A stretch of DNA of 64,000 bases from DASXKD01 sp963806145 (GCA_963806145.1 CAWDXD010000005.1:124001-188000), one strand, 5' to 3'; shown: positions 49,382-58,697, counted from the stretch's first letter. The notes: generated by a model from the letters alone, not told the origin. Translations and numbers: made by a program.

Positions 49382-49686
49382 GACCGCCTCCATCGGCTCG
49401 AAGGCGCCCTTGCCGATGAAGGGATGCCGAGCGTGGCGGACCTGATCCGTCGCAGCGCCTCTCGACCCTCTCACCATGCCACACCCGTGCGCCCCCACCT
49501 CCTGCCGTCTCCCTCGCCTGCCGGGATGTCGTGGTGCCTGCTGGTCGTTTCAATGGCCTGGGGCCAGGCTTGCGCTGGCCGTCAAACAGTGACGCGCCGC
49601 CTGGGCAAAGGTGGTCATCCCGGCGGCCAGCGCCGCCAGGGGGCAGACTGGGGTTCACTAGGGCGTCCCCGGCGAGAAGAGCAACC
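49382..49686. other. Divergent intergenic region, nothing recognised
   Basis: 305 bp between the divergent MOSC and NYN genes. No gene-like frame, repeat or clear promoter was seen; it presumably holds both promoters. Confidence 0.4.
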
Positions 49687-50661
49687 ATGAACGACCCTGG
49701 CGGCACCCGTGTTGCCGTTTACATCGACTTCGACAACATCGTGATATCGCGGTACGACCAGGTTCACGGCCGGGGCCAGTTCCAGCGCGACAAGGTGCGG
49801 GGGCTCGACAAGGGCGACAAATCGGCCGACCCCGAGCTCGCGGAAAAGCTCCGGCGCGCCACCGTGGATGTCGGCGCAGTGATCGACTTCGCCTCATCGT
49901 TCGGCACCCTCGTGCTCACCCGCGCCTATGCGGACTGGTCAACCCCGGTGAACGCCGACTACCGCGGGCAGCTCGTCAGCCGCGCCGTGGACCTGGTGCA
50001 ACTATTTCCCGCCGCCGCGTACGCCAAGAACGGTGCCGACATCAGGCTGGCCGTGGATGCGGTGGAGGACATGTTCCGCCTTCCCGACCTGACCCACGTG
50101 GTGATCGTGGCCGGGGACTCGGATTACATCGCCCTCGCCCAGCGGTGCAGGCGCCTGGGCCGGTATGTCGTGGGTGTCGGTGTCGCGGGATCGACCAGCA
50201 GATCACTCGCGGCGGCGTGCGACGAGCTCGTGACCTACGACGCACTTCCGGGCATCACCCCCGTTGGCGCGGCCCAGCCGGCAGCCACCGGGACGGTCAG
50301 CGCACAGCCAGAACAGGAGGAGCCCGGCAGCGCGCCGCGGGCACGGGGTTCGCGGCGTGCCAAGCGGCCAGCGGCCGCCGCGGCCGACGAGCCCGATCTG
50401 GAACCCGAAGACCCACAGGAGCTGGCGACCAGGCTCCTTGAACGGGCGCTGCGGCTCGGCCAGGAAAAGGATGACGCGGACTGGCTGCACAGCTCCGCGG
50501 TGAAGAGCCAGATGAGGCGCATGGACCCGTCATTCAGCGAAAAGGCACTCGGCTATCGTTCATTCTCGGACTTCGTGAAATCACGAGAAGCCATCGCCGA
50601 ACTCGACGAGGCAAACCCCGTGCGGCTCGTACGGCTCAACCCGGCCATGACCGCACAGTAG
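49687..50661 (+). CDS. NYN-domain ribonuclease with OST-HTH/LOTUS-like C-terminus
   Basis: 324 aa. The NYN (PIN-like) nuclease domain runs from RVAVYIDFDNIVISRYD to about residue 185, with conserved acidic residues in YIDFDN, DVGAVIDF, KNGADIRLAVDA and VVIVAGDSDYIAL. A charged Pro/Ala linker follows. The last ~80 residues (DADWLHSSAVKSQMRRMDPS, ALGYRSFSDFVKSRE) match the OST-HTH/LOTUS fold, which binds RNA. Likely a single-strand RNA endonuclease; target unknown. ATG 49687 gives the natural N-terminus. Monocistronic. Confidence 0.88.
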   Translation: MNDPGGTRVAVYIDFDNIVISRYDQVHGRGQFQRDKVRGLDKGDKSADPELAEKLRRATVDVGAVIDFASSFGTLVLTRAYADWSTPVNADYRGQLVSRAVDLVQLFPAAAYAKNGADIRLAVDAVEDMFRLPDLTHVVIVAGDSDYIALAQRCRRLGRYVVGVGVAGSTSRSLAAACDELVTYDALPGITPVGAAQPAATGTVSAQPEQEEPGSAPRARGSRRAKRPAAAAADEPDLEPEDPQELATRLLERALRLGQEKDDADWLHSSAVKSQMRRMDPSFSEKALGYRSFSDFVKSREAIAELDEANPVRLVRLNPAMTAQ

Positions 50662-50684
50662 GCAGTGCCCGGTCTCCCGCCGGG

Positions 50685-51512
50685 TCAGTCCGCGCGCAGC
50701 AACGGCTGCGTCAGGCAGGTCGGGCCGCCGTCACCTTTCAGCGAGATGTCCGAGCCGTCGTAACAGTGCACCTGGCAGCCGTGCCGTTCCAGGGCCCGCC
50801 GGGTGAGCGGGTTTCCCTCCAGCATGATCACCTGACGTGGCCGGACCGCGAGCACGTTGCAGGCCATCGCCGCGTACTCGCCGGCGTCCACCGCGACCAC
50901 CCGCACGCCGCGGTCGGCCAGGGTTTCCATGAGCGCGACCGGCGCCAGCGGCGGGAATACCACCGCCAGGTCCGCGGCGACCGGCGAAAGGAACGACATC
51001 AGATGCAGCACATGCCCCGGGCCAAGGTCGTGCGGCAGGTCCACCGAGACCACCGTGACCCCTTCGGGGGCCATGATCGTGCGCATCTGCGCCACGCCCG
51101 CGGCGTTGGTCCGGTAGCTGCGCCCGATGATCAGCGTCTGCGGGTCCAGCCAGACGAAGTCGCCGCCGTCGGCACGGGCCGCGCCGTCCAGCCGCGCCGC
51201 CACCGGCACCCCGGCCGCCTCCAGCGCCGTGCCCAGGTGGCCTGGTTCGTCCTGGCGGGCCGGCTTGGCCATCTGGAACACCACGCCGCCGCGCGGGGTG
51301 ACCAGCCCCGGATCCCGGATGTAGGTGGCGTCGACCAGCCCGGCTATCGCGGCGGCAACCTCGACCTCACAGCCGAGGCTGGCCAGCAGCCCGCAGAACG
51401 CTTCGTGCTGCGCCATGAGCAGGCCAGGATCGGGCTGCCGCCAGCCGGCCGCGGCGAAATCACCCGCCGTGGCAGGCCGCCGGACAAGCACCCGGCGCAT
51501 CGGCGAGGACAT
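50685..51512 (-). CDS. DDAH/amidinotransferase-superfamily protein
   Basis: 275 aa five-bladed propeller-type guanidino-modifying enzyme. Residues consistent with catalysis are Asp/Glu in DGGDFVWLDP, His in HVLHLMSFL and the C-terminal Cys in GGPTCLTQPL. The closest reading is dimethylarginine dimethylaminohydrolase (citrulline-forming) rather than arginine deiminase, given its short length. ATG 51512 chosen; the following MFS gene is divergent. Activity on methylated arginine is inference. Confidence 0.85.
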   Translation of the reverse strand: MSSPMRRVLVRRPATAGDFAAAGWRQPDPGLLMAQHEAFCGLLASLGCEVEVAAAIAGLVDATYIRDPGLVTPRGGVVFQMAKPARQDEPGHLGTALEAAGVPVAARLDGAARADGGDFVWLDPQTLIIGRSYRTNAAGVAQMRTIMAPEGVTVVSVDLPHDLGPGHVLHLMSFLSPVAADLAVVFPPLAPVALMETLADRGVRVVAVDAGEYAAMACNVLAVRPRQVIMLEGNPLTRRALERHGCQVHCYDGSDISLKGDGGPTCLTQPLLRAD

Positions 51513-51796
51513 GGAACTGACTCCATAACGCGGACCCGGCGCACCGGCGCTCTGGCTGGCAATCACACCGCACCTCCTCTTAGCACACGGCCCAGGTCTG
51601 GCCGGGTCCCATCTGTACCGCATCTTCCCCGAACTTCACATCACCTCCGGCAGTCACGTGACTCAAGCGGCCGAGCGGGCCCCTGCCGCAGGATGAAGGC
51701 GGATCCTGACCCGCCCGGGGAGGTAGCCGGCCGTGACCGGCCACGGCAGGGACACCGTGGCGCTGATCCGCGCCCGGGCCTGGGAATGGAGTTGGA

Positions 51797-53296
51797 ATGA
51801 GCGACACCAGCGCGATCTCCGGTGACGGGGGAGGCCTGGAGTACGCCAGCGCGGCGGGCCGGTGGGTGCTGCTTGCCACGGTCCTGGGTTCGGCGGTCGC
51901 CTCCATCGACGCAACCGTGGTCGGTATCGCGCTGCCTGCCATCGGCCGCGAATTCGGCGTCGGGCTGGCCGCGCTGCAGTGGGTCGTCACGGCCTACACG
52001 ATGACGCTGGCCGGCCTGCTGCTCATCGCCGGGGCGCTGGGCGACAAGTACGGGCGCAAGCGGGTCTTTCTGATCGGCGTCATCTGGTTCGCCGTGGCGT
52101 CGGCCCTGTCCGGGATCGCCCCGACCGCCGGCGCCCTGATCGCGGCCCGCGCGCTGCAGGGTGTCGGGGCCGCGCTGCTGACCCCGGGCAGCCTGGCCAT
52201 CCTGGAAGCCACGTTCCGCCAGGAGGACCGGGGCAAGGCCATCGGTGCGTGGTCCGGCTTTGCCGGCGTGGGCACCGCCATCGGGCCGTTCATCGGCGGG
52301 TGGCTCGTCGCCGCGGCGTCCTGGCGGCTGATCTTCTTCATCAACCTGCCGCTGGCCGCCATCGTCGTGGTGGTGGCCTGGCGGCACGTCCCGGAGACCC
52401 GGGACCCGGACGCCACCGCGCCGATCGACGTGACCGGCGGCGTGCTGGCCACCCTCGGCCTGGTCGGGCTGACCTACGGGCTGATCCAGGGCCCGGTGGC
52501 CGGCTGGGACGATCCCCCGGTACTGGCCGCCCTGGCCGGCGGTGTGATCCTGCTCGGCGCCTTCGTCGGCTGGGAACGCCGGGCCCCCGCGCCGATGCTG
52601 CCGCTGAGCCTGTTCCGCTCCACCCAGTTCACCGCCGCCAACATCGTCACGTTCATCGTGTACGGAGCGATCGGCGGGGCCTTGTTCCTGCTGCCGATCG
52701 TCCTCCAGGAGGTGTCCGGATACACGGCCCTGCAGGCCGGGATCTCGCTGCTGCCGGTCACCGTGATCACCCTCGCCCTCTCCCGCCGGTCGGGGGCGCT
52801 GGCGTCGCGCATCGGCCCGCGGCTGCAGATGACCGCCGGGCCCGTGCTCGTCGGGGTCGGCTTCGGCCTGTTCGTGCTGATCGGCGAGTCCGGGAACTAC
52901 CTCACCGAGGTCCTGCCCGGGGTTGTGGTCCTCGGGTTCGGCCTGGCCGTCACGGTGGCCCCGCTGACCTCGACCGTCCTGGACGCGGTTCCGGCCAAGC
53001 ACGCCGGCATGGCGTCGGCGGTGAACAATGACGTGGCGCGGGCCGCCGCGCTGATCGCCGTCGCCCTGCTGCCCGCGGCGGGCGGCATCACCGGCTACGC
53101 CTACCGGCACGCCGCGGTGTTCGCCGCGGGCTTCCACACCGTGTCTCTCATCGCGGCCGGCCTGTGCATCGCTGGCGGCGTGCTGGCCGCGGTCACCATC
53201 CGCAACCCGGCCCGCGCCGGGAAGGCGGCAGCCGGCGAGCAGCTGCTGCACTGCGCCCTGGACGCGCCGCCACAGCGCGCCACCGCGGTGCTATGA
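51797..53296 (+). CDS. DHA2-family MFS multidrug exporter (EmrB/QacA-like)
   Basis: 499 aa with about 14 transmembrane helices. ATVVGIALPAIGREF with the acidic residue in SIDATVVG is the DHA2 motif D1; DKYGRKRVFL is the MFS loop 2-3 signature; and GPFIGGWLV matches antiporter motif C. Proton-driven efflux of cationic drugs or metabolites. No regulator is adjacent. Confidence 0.92.
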   Translation: MSDTSAISGDGGGLEYASAAGRWVLLATVLGSAVASIDATVVGIALPAIGREFGVGLAALQWVVTAYTMTLAGLLLIAGALGDKYGRKRVFLIGVIWFAVASALSGIAPTAGALIAARALQGVGAALLTPGSLAILEATFRQEDRGKAIGAWSGFAGVGTAIGPFIGGWLVAAASWRLIFFINLPLAAIVVVVAWRHVPETRDPDATAPIDVTGGVLATLGLVGLTYGLIQGPVAGWDDPPVLAALAGGVILLGAFVGWERRAPAPMLPLSLFRSTQFTAANIVTFIVYGAIGGALFLLPIVLQEVSGYTALQAGISLLPVTVITLALSRRSGALASRIGPRLQMTAGPVLVGVGFGLFVLIGESGNYLTEVLPGVVVLGFGLAVTVAPLTSTVLDAVPAKHAGMASAVNNDVARAAALIAVALLPAAGGITGYAYRHAAVFAAGFHTVSLIAAGLCIAGGVLAAVTIRNPARAGKAAAGEQLLHCALDAPPQRATAVL

Positions 53297-53470
53297 GGTG
53301 TTAGGCAGGAAGCAGCGCCGCCTTGCTCCCGGTGCACCTCACCTGGGAAACGGGTAGCTGCACGCCACGCCCATTCCGTTGCCATTACTCCGCTACTAAG
53401 ATCAGCGCCAGCCGTGGGCAGTCCGCTGCCCCTTACCCGCTAGCACGCCAGGTACGAAAGGGAGCCGCAG

Positions 53471-54061
53471 ATGAGCATCAATCCTGATGCCGCGGAGGAA
53501 CGCACCCGCGTCGGGCCCAGCACACGGACGCTGCGGCGGCTGGCCGGCCCATGGTGGATGTTCCTGGTCACCGGCATCGCGTGGCTGATTATCGCTGTGA
53601 TGGTGCTGCGATTCACCCCCGCCTCGGTAAACACCGTAGGCGTCCTCATGGGCATCCTGTTCCTGCTGGGCGGGTTCAACGAATTCCTGATCGCGTCGAT
53701 GCGCCCCATCTGGCGGTGGGCGCACATCGTGATGGGCGTCCTGTTCGTGGTGGGGGCGATCTGGGCATTCGCCCGCCCCTTCAACGCATTCTGGGCCCTC
53801 GCGTCGGTGCTGGGGCTGCTGCTCATTTTCAAGGGCGCGCTCGACATCATCGCCGCTGTCGCCACCAGGGAAGTCAACGGCTCCTGGTGGCTCGGCCTCG
53901 TGACCGGCATCCTGGAGATCGTGCTCGGCTTCTGGGCCTCTCAGCAGGAGTTCCCCGCACAAGGAGCGCTCCTGCTGCTCTGGGTCGGGTTCTTCGCCCT
54001 CTTCCGCGGGATCTCTGAGATTGTCATCGGCTTCGAAGTCCGCTCCCGCCAGCCCGGCTAG
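53471..54061 (+). CDS. HdeD/DUF308-family membrane protein
   Basis: 196 aa with six hydrophobic helices in three hairpins, for example WWMFLVTGIAWLIIAVMVLR, VGVLMGILFLLGGFNEFL and LVTGILEIVLGFWASQQE. This is the layout of DUF308 (HdeD-like) proteins, linked to acid resistance in enterobacteria but of unknown function in actinomycetes. AAAGGGAG precedes the ATG. Convergent with the Rieske gene. Confidence 0.85.
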   Translation: MSINPDAAEERTRVGPSTRTLRRLAGPWWMFLVTGIAWLIIAVMVLRFTPASVNTVGVLMGILFLLGGFNEFLIASMRPIWRWAHIVMGVLFVVGAIWAFARPFNAFWALASVLGLLLIFKGALDIIAAVATREVNGSWWLGLVTGILEIVLGFWASQQEFPAQGALLLLWVGFFALFRGISEIVIGFEVRSRQPG

Positions 54062-54079
54062 CAAGACAGGCCCCGGGAA

Positions 54080-54394
54080 TCAGCCGACCTCGATGTAGAC
54101 GGTGCCGTCCGTCACCCTGACCGGATAGGTGCGCACGTCGACAAGCACCGGGGCGCCGAGTGCCCTGCCGCTGGTGTAGTCGAACCGGCCGTTGTGCTTG
54201 GGGCACTCGATGACACTGCCGATGACCAGGCCGTCGCACAGCAGCGTCTGCTCGTGCGTGCAGTGGCCGTCGGTGGCGTAGTAGCCGTCGCTGGGGGACC
54301 GGTAGATCGCGTAGTCCCTGCCGTCGTGCTCGAAGGGGATGACATCCTCGGGGTCGATGTCGCCGGCCGCGCAGGCGGCGATCCACTGGCCCAT
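54080..54394 (-). CDS. Rieske-type 2Fe-2S ferredoxin (MocE-like)
   Basis: 104 aa. The Rieske cluster ligands are in DGHCTHEQTLL (C-x-H) and IECPKHNGRFD (C-x2-H). The protein is the right size for a soluble Rieske ferredoxin that passes electrons to an oxygenase or desaturase. It begins 20 bp after the stop of the desaturase gene upstream on the same strand, which strongly implies it is the electron donor of that enzyme. The pair resembles the mocD/mocE genes known from rhizopine catabolism. Confidence 0.92.
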   Translation of the reverse strand: MGQWIAACAAGDIDPEDVIPFEHDGRDYAIYRSPSDGYYATDGHCTHEQTLLCDGLVIGSVIECPKHNGRFDYTSGRALGAPVLVDVRTYPVRVTDGTVYIEVG

Positions 54395-54414
54395 CTGTTC
54401 TCCTGGCTAACGGG

Positions 54415-55530
54415 TCAGGCCGCGACCGCGCCGGCCAGCGGCAGCGCACGGCCGTCGGCCAGCGGAACGGGCTCGTTGTACGGCGCGGCACCGGGCAGCA
54501 GCTTGCGGCGGATGTAGTACCGCTGGTCCCGCAACTGGCGCAGCACCGCCGGGACGATCTCCTTATAGGCCGCCCACATCGACGGGTACGCCGGAGCGCA
54601 GTCGTGCTTGACCTCCTCGTGCAGCTCCGGCAGCCGGTAGTACGGCACCATCGGGAACATGTGATGCTCGACGTGGTAGTTCATGTTCCAGTACAGGAAC
54701 CGGTTGACCACGCACATCTTCACCGTCCGGGTGTTGAGCCGGTGGTCGAGCACGTTCTCGCCCATCCCCGCGTGCTGGGTGAAGCCGTAGAGGTTGAACA
54801 GGAACGCCCCGTACAGCCGCGGGCCGCCGATCAGGACCACCGGCAGCCAGGTGCGCAGCCCGATCGCCAGGCCGATCGCGGTCGCGTAGATCGCCAGGTC
54901 GATCCGCGCCGTGCGGTAGACCTTGTGCCGTTCGGACTCGGGGACGTAGTCGGCTTCGTCGGCGGTGAGCCGCCCGGATGCGTGCAGGAACATCAGCCGG
55001 AAGGCCACCGGCACATCGACCAGGCCCACCAGGTTGGCCAGCAGCCTGGCCAGCCGCGCCGGGCGCATGACCGCGATCTCGGGGTCTCGCCCGACGATCA
55101 GGGTGTCCGTGTGGTGCCTGGTGTGGCTCCACCGCCAGGTGGTCGGATCACGCATGATCATGAAGGAGGCGATCTGGTAGAGCCCCTGGTCCATCCAGCG
55201 CGTCTTGAACGCGGTGCCGTGGCCCGACTCGTGCCAGCGGGAATCCGAGGTCGACCCGTACAGCACGCCGTAGGCGGCGAAGAACGGGACCGCCCACCAG
55301 GTGCCCCAGAAGGCGATGCCGAGGCCGGCGAAGCCGAGGATCAGCCCGAACCAGACCGCGGTATCCCGCACGGCCGGGAAGTCGGAGCGCCGCATCAGCT
55401 CCTTCATCCGCTTGCGCGGTATCGCGGTGCGGAACCAGGTACCGCCGGCCAGGCCGAGTTCCACCGCCGCGTCGTTCTCCGGACTCGTGAGGCTGTACCG
55501 CGCCAGCCGATCCCTGCCCATCCCGGCCAT
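54415..55530 (-). CDS. Membrane fatty-acid-desaturase/hydroxylase family protein (MocD-like)
   Basis: 371 aa di-iron membrane enzyme. All three His boxes are intact: HESGH, HTRHH and HVEHH, with transmembrane helices between. Members desaturate or hydroxylate lipids, carotenoids or small amines. The Rieske ferredoxin gene downstream is the presumed electron source. ATG 55530 sits almost on top of GGAGGG, so ATG 55521 could be the actual start. A ferredoxin reductase is not linked. Confidence 0.9.
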   Translation of the reverse strand: MAGMGRDRLARYSLTSPENDAAVELGLAGGTWFRTAIPRKRMKELMRRSDFPAVRDTAVWFGLILGFAGLGIAFWGTWWAVPFFAAYGVLYGSTSDSRWHESGHGTAFKTRWMDQGLYQIASFMIMRDPTTWRWSHTRHHTDTLIVGRDPEIAVMRPARLARLLANLVGLVDVPVAFRLMFLHASGRLTADEADYVPESERHKVYRTARIDLAIYATAIGLAIGLRTWLPVVLIGGPRLYGAFLFNLYGFTQHAGMGENVLDHRLNTRTVKMCVVNRFLYWNMNYHVEHHMFPMVPYYRLPELHEEVKHDCAPAYPSMWAAYKEIVPAVLRQLRDQRYYIRRKLLPGAAPYNEPVPLADGRALPLAGAVAA

Positions 55531-55603
55531 CCCTCCGCCTGAGCGCTCGTCAGCCCTGTCGCGTTGAAACACTCCACACGAGTGTCATATACGTTCTGCC
55601 TGG

Positions 55604-57004
55604 TCAACAAGGCTTGGAGCGTTGCGACCTTGCCGGGCCCGCTATGGCTGGCCGGGCAAGGCAAGCTGGAGGCATGGGTCTCCGTAGTTGTGATAACCGA
55701 GGGTCTCCCAGAACCCGGGCTCGTCCTGGTTCAGCAGATCGATGCCGGTCACCCACTTGGCGGACTTCCACCGGTACAGGTGCGGGCTGGGCGGTGGTGG
55801 CCGCGGCGGTGAGGTCGAGGAGTGCCCTGGTCAGCCGGAGGCGGTGCAGGAACTGGGCTTGCGCCTGGCCGGATGCCGGGCCGGAGAGAAGTTCGAGGGG
55901 AAGCGCTGCCAGCGCGGAACGAGCGGCAAGGGCGCCGAGGTAGCCGAGGCGGACCTGGTCCGGGGGCACCTGGTAGTCCTCGGCCGCCAGCCCGTCCAGG
56001 TAGGCGGGGAAGATCGCCGCATCGATATCCGGGAGGGCGGCGGGATCGGATTGCCCCGCGTTCGCGAGCCCGACCAGCAGTTGGCCGAGGTCGAACCCGA
56101 TGGGCAGCAGGCTGCCGAATCCCCAGTCGATGACGACCACGGTGCCCGGCTCCGCCGCGGGAAGCAGGAGGTTCTGCGGGCTCGCATCGCCGTGCGCGTA
56201 GGTCTGCGGCAGCCGGTCCAGCCTGTCGAGCACATCGGGCAACCGGTCAGCCAGTGCCAGCATGTCGGCTGGCAGCGCCGCATCGCCGGCCTGCCGCAGC
56301 GCCGCGCTGGCCAGGGGATGGTCCCAGATCTGCCCCGAGCGCAGGGCCGGCAGCACGCCGCGCACGACCCGCCGCTCGGTGAAGAAGCGCAGGCTCGATC
56401 CCGAGGGGTGCGCCTGCCTGCACACCGGCGGCAGCAGCCGGTTGATGTCGGCACCTTCGCGGCGGCGCGCGGCCAGCCGGCCGAGCAGGTACGCGGCATG
56501 CCGGTAGTCGGCCAGCTCCCACGGCACGGCCCGTTCCGGGACGAACTCCCACCACAGGCCGATGTGATCGGCGTCTATCCGGTCGGTGTGATGCAGCCGG
56601 GGCGTCCGCATGCCAGCAGGCAGCACCGCCCCGATACCGCATTCGTACATGTCCAGCTCGAACCGCCACGGGAGGTAAGCCACGAACTCGTCCCGGGTGG
56701 CTTGGTCGGGGAGGAAGGCCAGCCCCGGCCACCGCCGGGGATGCCGCAGCAGCTTGACGAAGAAGGCATAGGAAACCGGCTCCCGATCGCCGGGCCCGGC
56801 CACCTCGGCCGCGTGGCCGCTGACCTCGGCCCGCCACAGGCCCCCGGTGGCGGGCGATCCCCAGTCGTAGGGGATGGGCGTGATCCGGGTTTCCGCCGGG
56901 CGGACGGCACGGCCGACAGCCGCACTGGTGACGTCCGCCAGGACGGCGGGTGTCAGTGACACCAGGGCGAACAGGTCGTCGCCGTGCTGCTGCGGCGCTG
57001 GCAT
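55604..57004 (-). CDS. Aminoglycoside-phosphotransferase-like (APH/choline kinase) protein
   Basis: 466 aa protein-kinase-like small-molecule phosphotransferase. The catalytic loop reads YAHGDASPQNLLL (HGDxxxxN) and the metal loop VVIDWGFGSL (DFG-like Asp). The N-terminal lobe contains SYAFFVKLLR with the ATP-binding Lys. The last ~50 residues are Arg/Pro-rich and may lie beyond the natural fold. ATG 57004 is divergent from the marR gene, which probably controls it. Substrate unknown; drug resistance is not implied. Confidence 0.83.
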   Translation of the reverse strand: MPAPQQHGDDLFALVSLTPAVLADVTSAAVGRAVRPAETRITPIPYDWGSPATGGLWRAEVSGHAAEVAGPGDREPVSYAFFVKLLRHPRRWPGLAFLPDQATRDEFVAYLPWRFELDMYECGIGAVLPAGMRTPRLHHTDRIDADHIGLWWEFVPERAVPWELADYRHAAYLLGRLAARRREGADINRLLPPVCRQAHPSGSSLRFFTERRVVRGVLPALRSGQIWDHPLASAALRQAGDAALPADMLALADRLPDVLDRLDRLPQTYAHGDASPQNLLLPAAEPGTVVVIDWGFGSLLPIGFDLGQLLVGLANAGQSDPAALPDIDAAIFPAYLDGLAAEDYQVPPDQVRLGYLGALAARSALAALPLELLSGPASGQAQAQFLHRLRLTRALLDLTAAATTAQPAPVPVEVRQVGDRHRSAEPGRARVLGDPRLSQLRRPMPPACLARPAIAGPARSQRSKPC

Positions 57005-57035
57005 GGGACCCCCAGATGCAACCGGAATCAAGAAG

Positions 57036-57074
57036 TAAGGTAGCCTGCCTAATCTAGATAGTAAGGTAGCCTTA
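57036..57074. promoter_or_regulatory. Paired operators in the MarR/phosphotransferase intergenic region
   Basis: TAAGGTAGCCT occurs at 57036-57046 and again at 57062-57072, 26 bp apart. The second copy extends to the palindrome TAAGG-TAG-CCTTA (57062-57074) reaching the marR start codon. The first copy, read on the other strand, loosely recalls the iron box of DtxR/IdeR. A MarR dimer at each copy is the simplest reading. Confidence 0.55.
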
Positions 57075-57529
57075 TGAGTGTGCGCAACCCCGCCCCGCCC
57101 GACCTCCTGCCCGACCACCTGGTCCGATGGCTGGAGGTAGTGAGCAGGCGGCTGCACGCCGAACTGCGCACCCAGATCAACGATGAGTTCGCCGAACTGC
57201 GCGGCAGCCACCGGCGCATCCTGCAGATGATCCCCGCCGCCGGGATCCGGATCACCGATCTCGCCGCGACGGCCCACATGACCAAGCAGGCACTCGGCGA
57301 GTTCGCCGACTCGCTCGAAGAGGCCGGGTTCGTCCGCAGCGAGCGAGACCGTACCGACCGCCGGGTCCGCCGGCTGTTCCGCACCGGCCTCGGTGACCGG
57401 GCAGCCGACACCACCCAGCGGGCAATCACAGCGATCGAGGCGCGCTGGCGGCAGGAAATCGGGCCCGGTTCCTACGACGTCATGAAACAGGCGCTGCGCC
57501 AGCTAGGCCACGACAGCCCCCGCGCCTGA
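57074..57529 (+). CDS. MarR-family transcriptional regulator
   Basis: 151 aa. Winged helix: GSHRRILQMIPAAGIRITDL, TAHMTKQALGEFADSLEEAG and the wing ERDRTDRRVRRLF. The flanking helices dimerise. Divergent from the phosphotransferase gene with only 69 bp between, in which two repeated sites lie; it is likely an autorepressor that also controls the kinase. Confidence 0.92.
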   Translation: MSVRNPAPPDLLPDHLVRWLEVVSRRLHAELRTQINDEFAELRGSHRRILQMIPAAGIRITDLAATAHMTKQALGEFADSLEEAGFVRSERDRTDRRVRRLFRTGLGDRAADTTQRAITAIEARWRQEIGPGSYDVMKQALRQLGHDSPRA

Positions 57530-57578
57530 GCCCGGGCCGGCGGCGCGGCTGCCCGCCGCTTCGCCTGGCCGCGGGCCG

Positions 57579-58667
57579 TTACTCGTCCAGCGGCGGTATG
57601 CCCAGGCAGGCGCGGAACGCGTTCTCGACCTCGTCGGCCCGGGCGTGGCTGCCCATCGCACCGGTCACGAAGGCGAACGCGTACCCGCCGGTGGTGCTGG
57701 CTCCCGCATAGCTGCCGCCCGATCCGCCCATGCCGAACCCGTCCTCATCCACGGCGAACCCCAGGCCCCAGGCGCTGTGCTGGCCGAAGACCGCATCCAC
57801 GCCCGCGCACTGCGCGGTGGTGGCCTCGGCGAGCAGCGCCGGCGAGATCAGCTGGCCGGCGAGCAGCGCGGCATAAAGCCCGGCGGCACCACGGGCCGTC
57901 CCGTGCCCGTTGACGGCGGGCACCTCGGCGGCCCGCCACGCGCTGCCGTTGACCACCGCCGGGTCGAACGCACCCGGCGGGTTCGCCGTTGCCCGCCGGT
58001 ACAGTTCCGGCATCCCGGCCGCCTGGCGCTGCCTCGCGTACTCATCCACGCCGGTCAGATCGACGGCCCGGGCCTGTTCGGCCGCGGTGAGGCCCACGAA
58101 GAAATCCAGGCCCAGCGGGCCGCATATCTCCTCGCGGAGGAACTGTCCCAGCCCGCGCCCATCGGCGCGCCGGACCAGTTCGCCGATCAGGTGGCCGTAG
58201 AACAGGGCCGACTCGCCGTGCGCGGTCCCCGGCTCCCAGGCCGGCTCCTGCGCCGCAAGGAGCGAGCACAACCAGTCCCAGTCGTAGAACGCCTCGGTGG
58301 GGGCGGGCGCATCGAGCGCCACCACGCCTGCCTGGTGTGACAGCAACTGCCGCACGCTGGCGCGGGCCCGGAACCGCGGCCACCAGCGCTGCACCGGCGC
58401 ATCCAGCTCCAGCTGGCCGCGGTCGACAAGCACCAGGGCGCACATGGCCGCGAACGGCTTGGTGACCGAGTAGGGCTGGACCAGGCTGTCCGCCCGCCAC
58501 GGCCGGCGGCCGGCCGCGTCCGCCCAGCCACCCTGCAGATCCACCACCCAGGCGCCGTCCTGCCATGCGGCAACGGCCGCCCCGGTTCCGGCCTGCCCGG
58601 CGAGCACCCGGCCGAAAGCCTCACGTACCGCTTCGAAGCGGGGCTCCGCCCGCCCGGCCATGTTCAT
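57579..58667 (-). CDS. Serine hydrolase of the beta-lactamase/esterase (EstB-like) family
   Basis: 362 aa. SxxK motif YSVTKPF with the nucleophile Ser; a YxN-equivalent in FYGHLIG (Tyr present); and a HGTARG motif near residue 255 in place of KTG. VDLQGGWADAAGRRPW is the family's N-terminal signature. Such proteins are esterases or peptidases rather than antibiotic-resistance enzymes. No signal peptide, so cytoplasmic. ATG 58667 chosen among three possible starts. Confidence 0.87.
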   Translation of the reverse strand: MNMAGRAEPRFEAVREAFGRVLAGQAGTGAAVAAWQDGAWVVDLQGGWADAAGRRPWRADSLVQPYSVTKPFAAMCALVLVDRGQLELDAPVQRWWPRFRARASVRQLLSHQAGVVALDAPAPTEAFYDWDWLCSLLAAQEPAWEPGTAHGESALFYGHLIGELVRRADGRGLGQFLREEICGPLGLDFFVGLTAAEQARAVDLTGVDEYARQRQAAGMPELYRRATANPPGAFDPAVVNGSAWRAAEVPAVNGHGTARGAAGLYAALLAGQLISPALLAEATTAQCAGVDAVFGQHSAWGLGFAVDEDGFGMGGSGGSYAGASTTGGYAFAFVTGAMGSHARADEVENAFRACLGIPPLDE

Positions 58668-58697
58668 CCAGCCAGTCTGCGGCACCTGTCCCGGGGA

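Noticed and set aside
51641..53251. 536-codon minus-strand frame over the DHA2 exporter
   Set aside because: Extremely Arg/Gly/His/Asp-rich antisense sequence; the plus strand is a clear 14-helix transporter.
55604..57004. Calling the phosphotransferase an antibiotic-resistance kinase
   Set aside because: The APH fold is shared by many small-molecule kinases; nothing in the sequence or neighbours points to a drug substrate.
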